From: Hyphomicrobiales bacterium | GTDB lineage: Bacteria > Pseudomonadota > Alphaproteobacteria > Rhizobiales > Devosiaceae | DNA length: 16,022 nucleotides | NCBI GenBank assembly: GCA_027082895.1 | Contig: JALWTJ010000346.1 | Coordinates: 1 to 16,022 of the forward strand | Direction of reading: 5' to 3' | Shown: positions 15,327-16,022 of the stretch, piece by piece | Numbering within the stretch: the first letter of the stretch is position 1 | Layout of the letters: every line of letters starts with the position of its first letter | Position numbers and translations under genes: made by a program | Notes under the pieces: model-generated | Seen by the model: the letters and a program-made list of their open reading frames with translations, nothing else | What the model was told of the DNA's origin: nothing | Databases searched by the model: none

Positions 15327-15586
15327 TGCAAAGGGGACCATCCGCCGAAAGCGGGCGGCTCTGAAGTGGCCGCGCATGGGCCACGCGGCGCCCGCCCGCG
15401 CGGCGTGGCCGTAAAAATCCCCGCGTGGCCGCCGGTCCGTTCTGGGAATGTCCCGATTTTCCCCGGCCAAAGAACGGGGCGGCTTGACGCGGCAGGATGC
15501 AGGGGGGAAATTGCAACTCCGTCCTTTTGCATCCAGACGCGTTGCGGCCAGCGGGTTAAAGAAAACTTCAGGGAGCCACTCCATTC
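15327..15586. other. Non-coding gap where nagZ is usually found
   Basis: This 260-base stretch between the SPOR gene and scpA has no frame with NagZ (beta-N-acetylhexosaminidase) motifs. It contains several inverted repeats: 15379-15410; CCGTTCT (15437-15443) with AGAACGG (15471-15477); and GGATGCA (15495-15501) with TGCATCC (15528-15534). TTGACG at 15484-15489 with GAAATT 17 bases later is a weak candidate promoter for scpA. Confidence 0.5.
15379..15410. repeat. GC-rich hairpin between SPOR gene and scpA
   Basis: GGCCACGC (15379-15386) pairs with GCGTGGCC (15403-15410). After one G-G mismatch, GCGC pairs with GCGC around a 6-base loop. The stem is very stable, but no T-run follows, only GTAAAAATCC. 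It may be a Rho-assisted stop or a structural repeat. Confidence 0.5.
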
Positions 15587-16022
15587 ATGACCCCTTCGTC
15601 GGCCGAAAATCCGGAGCAGGACCACAGGGACTGGCCCGACGGGGAAGCGCCGGTTTCCCGGCCCGCCGATCATGTCATGATCGTGGATGTGGACGGTTTT
15701 GAAGGCCCCCTTGACCTGCTGCTGGACATGGCCCGCCGCCAGAAGGTGGATCTGGCCAGCATTTCGGTGCTTTCCCTGGCGGAACAATATCTGGATTTCA
15801 TCGAAAAGGTGCGCCGCAAAAGGATCGAGGTTGCTGCAGATTATCTGGTCATGGCTGCCTGGCTGGCCTATCTGAAAAGTCGCCTGATGGTGCCTACGGT
15901 GGCCGGGGACGAGGAGCCGAGCGGCGAAATGCTGGCCGCCATTCTCCAGTTCCGCCTGAAGCGGCTCGAAGCCATGCGTACGGCGGCGGCGAATCTGGTC
16001 AGCCGCCCCCGGCTGGGGCGCG
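15587..16022 (+). CDS. scpA: Segregation and condensation protein A, 5' part
   Basis: 145 residues are visible and the frame is open at the window end. ScpA is the kleisin that bridges the two SMC heads and binds ScpB, and so takes part in chromosome condensation and segregation. The ScpA signature FEGPLDLLLDMARRQKVDL spans residues 38-56, followed by LAEQYLDFIEKV and the helical segment EVAADYLVMAAWLAYLKSRLM near 81-101. The first 30 residues are a charged, variable lead-in common in alphaproteobacterial ScpA. ATG 15587 has AGGGAG at 15570-15575 with an 11-base spacer. The scpB gene and the tat genes would be expected further downstream. Confidence 0.94.
   Translation, partial: MTPSSAENPEQDHRDWPDGEAPVSRPADHVMIVDVDGFEGPLDLLLDMARRQKVDLASISVLSLAEQYLDFIEKVRRKRIEVAADYLVMAAWLAYLKSRLMVPTVAGDEEPSGEMLAAILQFRLKRLEAMRTAAANLVSRPRLGR

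Noticed and set aside
1..16022. CRISPR array, tRNA, transposase or prophage genes
   Set aside because: No regularly spaced repeats, cloverleaf-like segments, DDE-type or integrase motifs, or structural phage proteins were seen on either strand.

Overview
This window is about 16 kb of high-GC chromosomal DNA from an alphaproteobacterium. The best guess is the Hyphomicrobiales (Rhizobiales) side of the class. Three things support this: a PopZ-type polar organiser C-terminus, an ExoR-like Sel1-repeat regulator, and the order popZ-valS ... xth ... erpA-dgt-argS-SPOR ... scpA, which from general knowledge is a conserved housekeeping neighbourhood in alphaproteobacteria. A composite palindromic intergenic repeat bounded by TAGAGC/GCTCTA also resembles dispersed repeats of rhizobial genomes (from memory, not searched). 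No genus can be assigned.

Layout. 1-525: 3' part of popZ. 526-697: intergenic, with a candidate promoter and a strong terminator-like hairpin directly in front of valS. 698-3592: valS. 3593-4023: 431 bases without a gene but with a nested inverted-repeat element. 4024-5406: secreted ExoR-like protein with an unusually long acidic linker; its stop codon forms the first bases of the composite repeat (5404-5507). 5568-6365 (minus): exonuclease III-type DNA repair enzyme. 6484-7542: orphan TAXI-type periplasmic binding protein, ended by a terminator. 7834-9189: NCS2 nucleobase permease, ended by a terminator shared with the convergent erpA. 9312-9662 (minus): erpA. 9922-11058: dgt-family dNTP triphosphohydrolase. 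11217-12971: argS. 13056-15326: single-pass SPOR-domain protein with a 430-residue disordered cytoplasmic arm. 15327-15586: non-coding gap where nagZ is usually expected. 15587-16022: 5' part of scpA, cut by the window end.

How the genes fit together. Most are core functions: polar chromosome anchoring (PopZ), chromosome condensation (ScpA), division-site peptidoglycan binding (SPOR), two aminoacyl-tRNA synthetases, dNTP pool control (Dgt), base-excision repair (Xth) and Fe-S cluster delivery (ErpA). The TAXI protein and the NCS2 permease sit between xth and erpA as separate transcription units and look like accessory uptake genes placed in the conserved order.

I see no phage, transposase, CRISPR array, tRNA, rRNA or toxin-antitoxin signature, and nothing that clearly makes up an undescribed multi-gene system. 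The observations most worth following are the non-coding structures (valS leader hairpin, composite repeat, palindrome at the SPOR promoter), the expanded ExoR-like protein, the permease-less TAXI protein and the missing nagZ.
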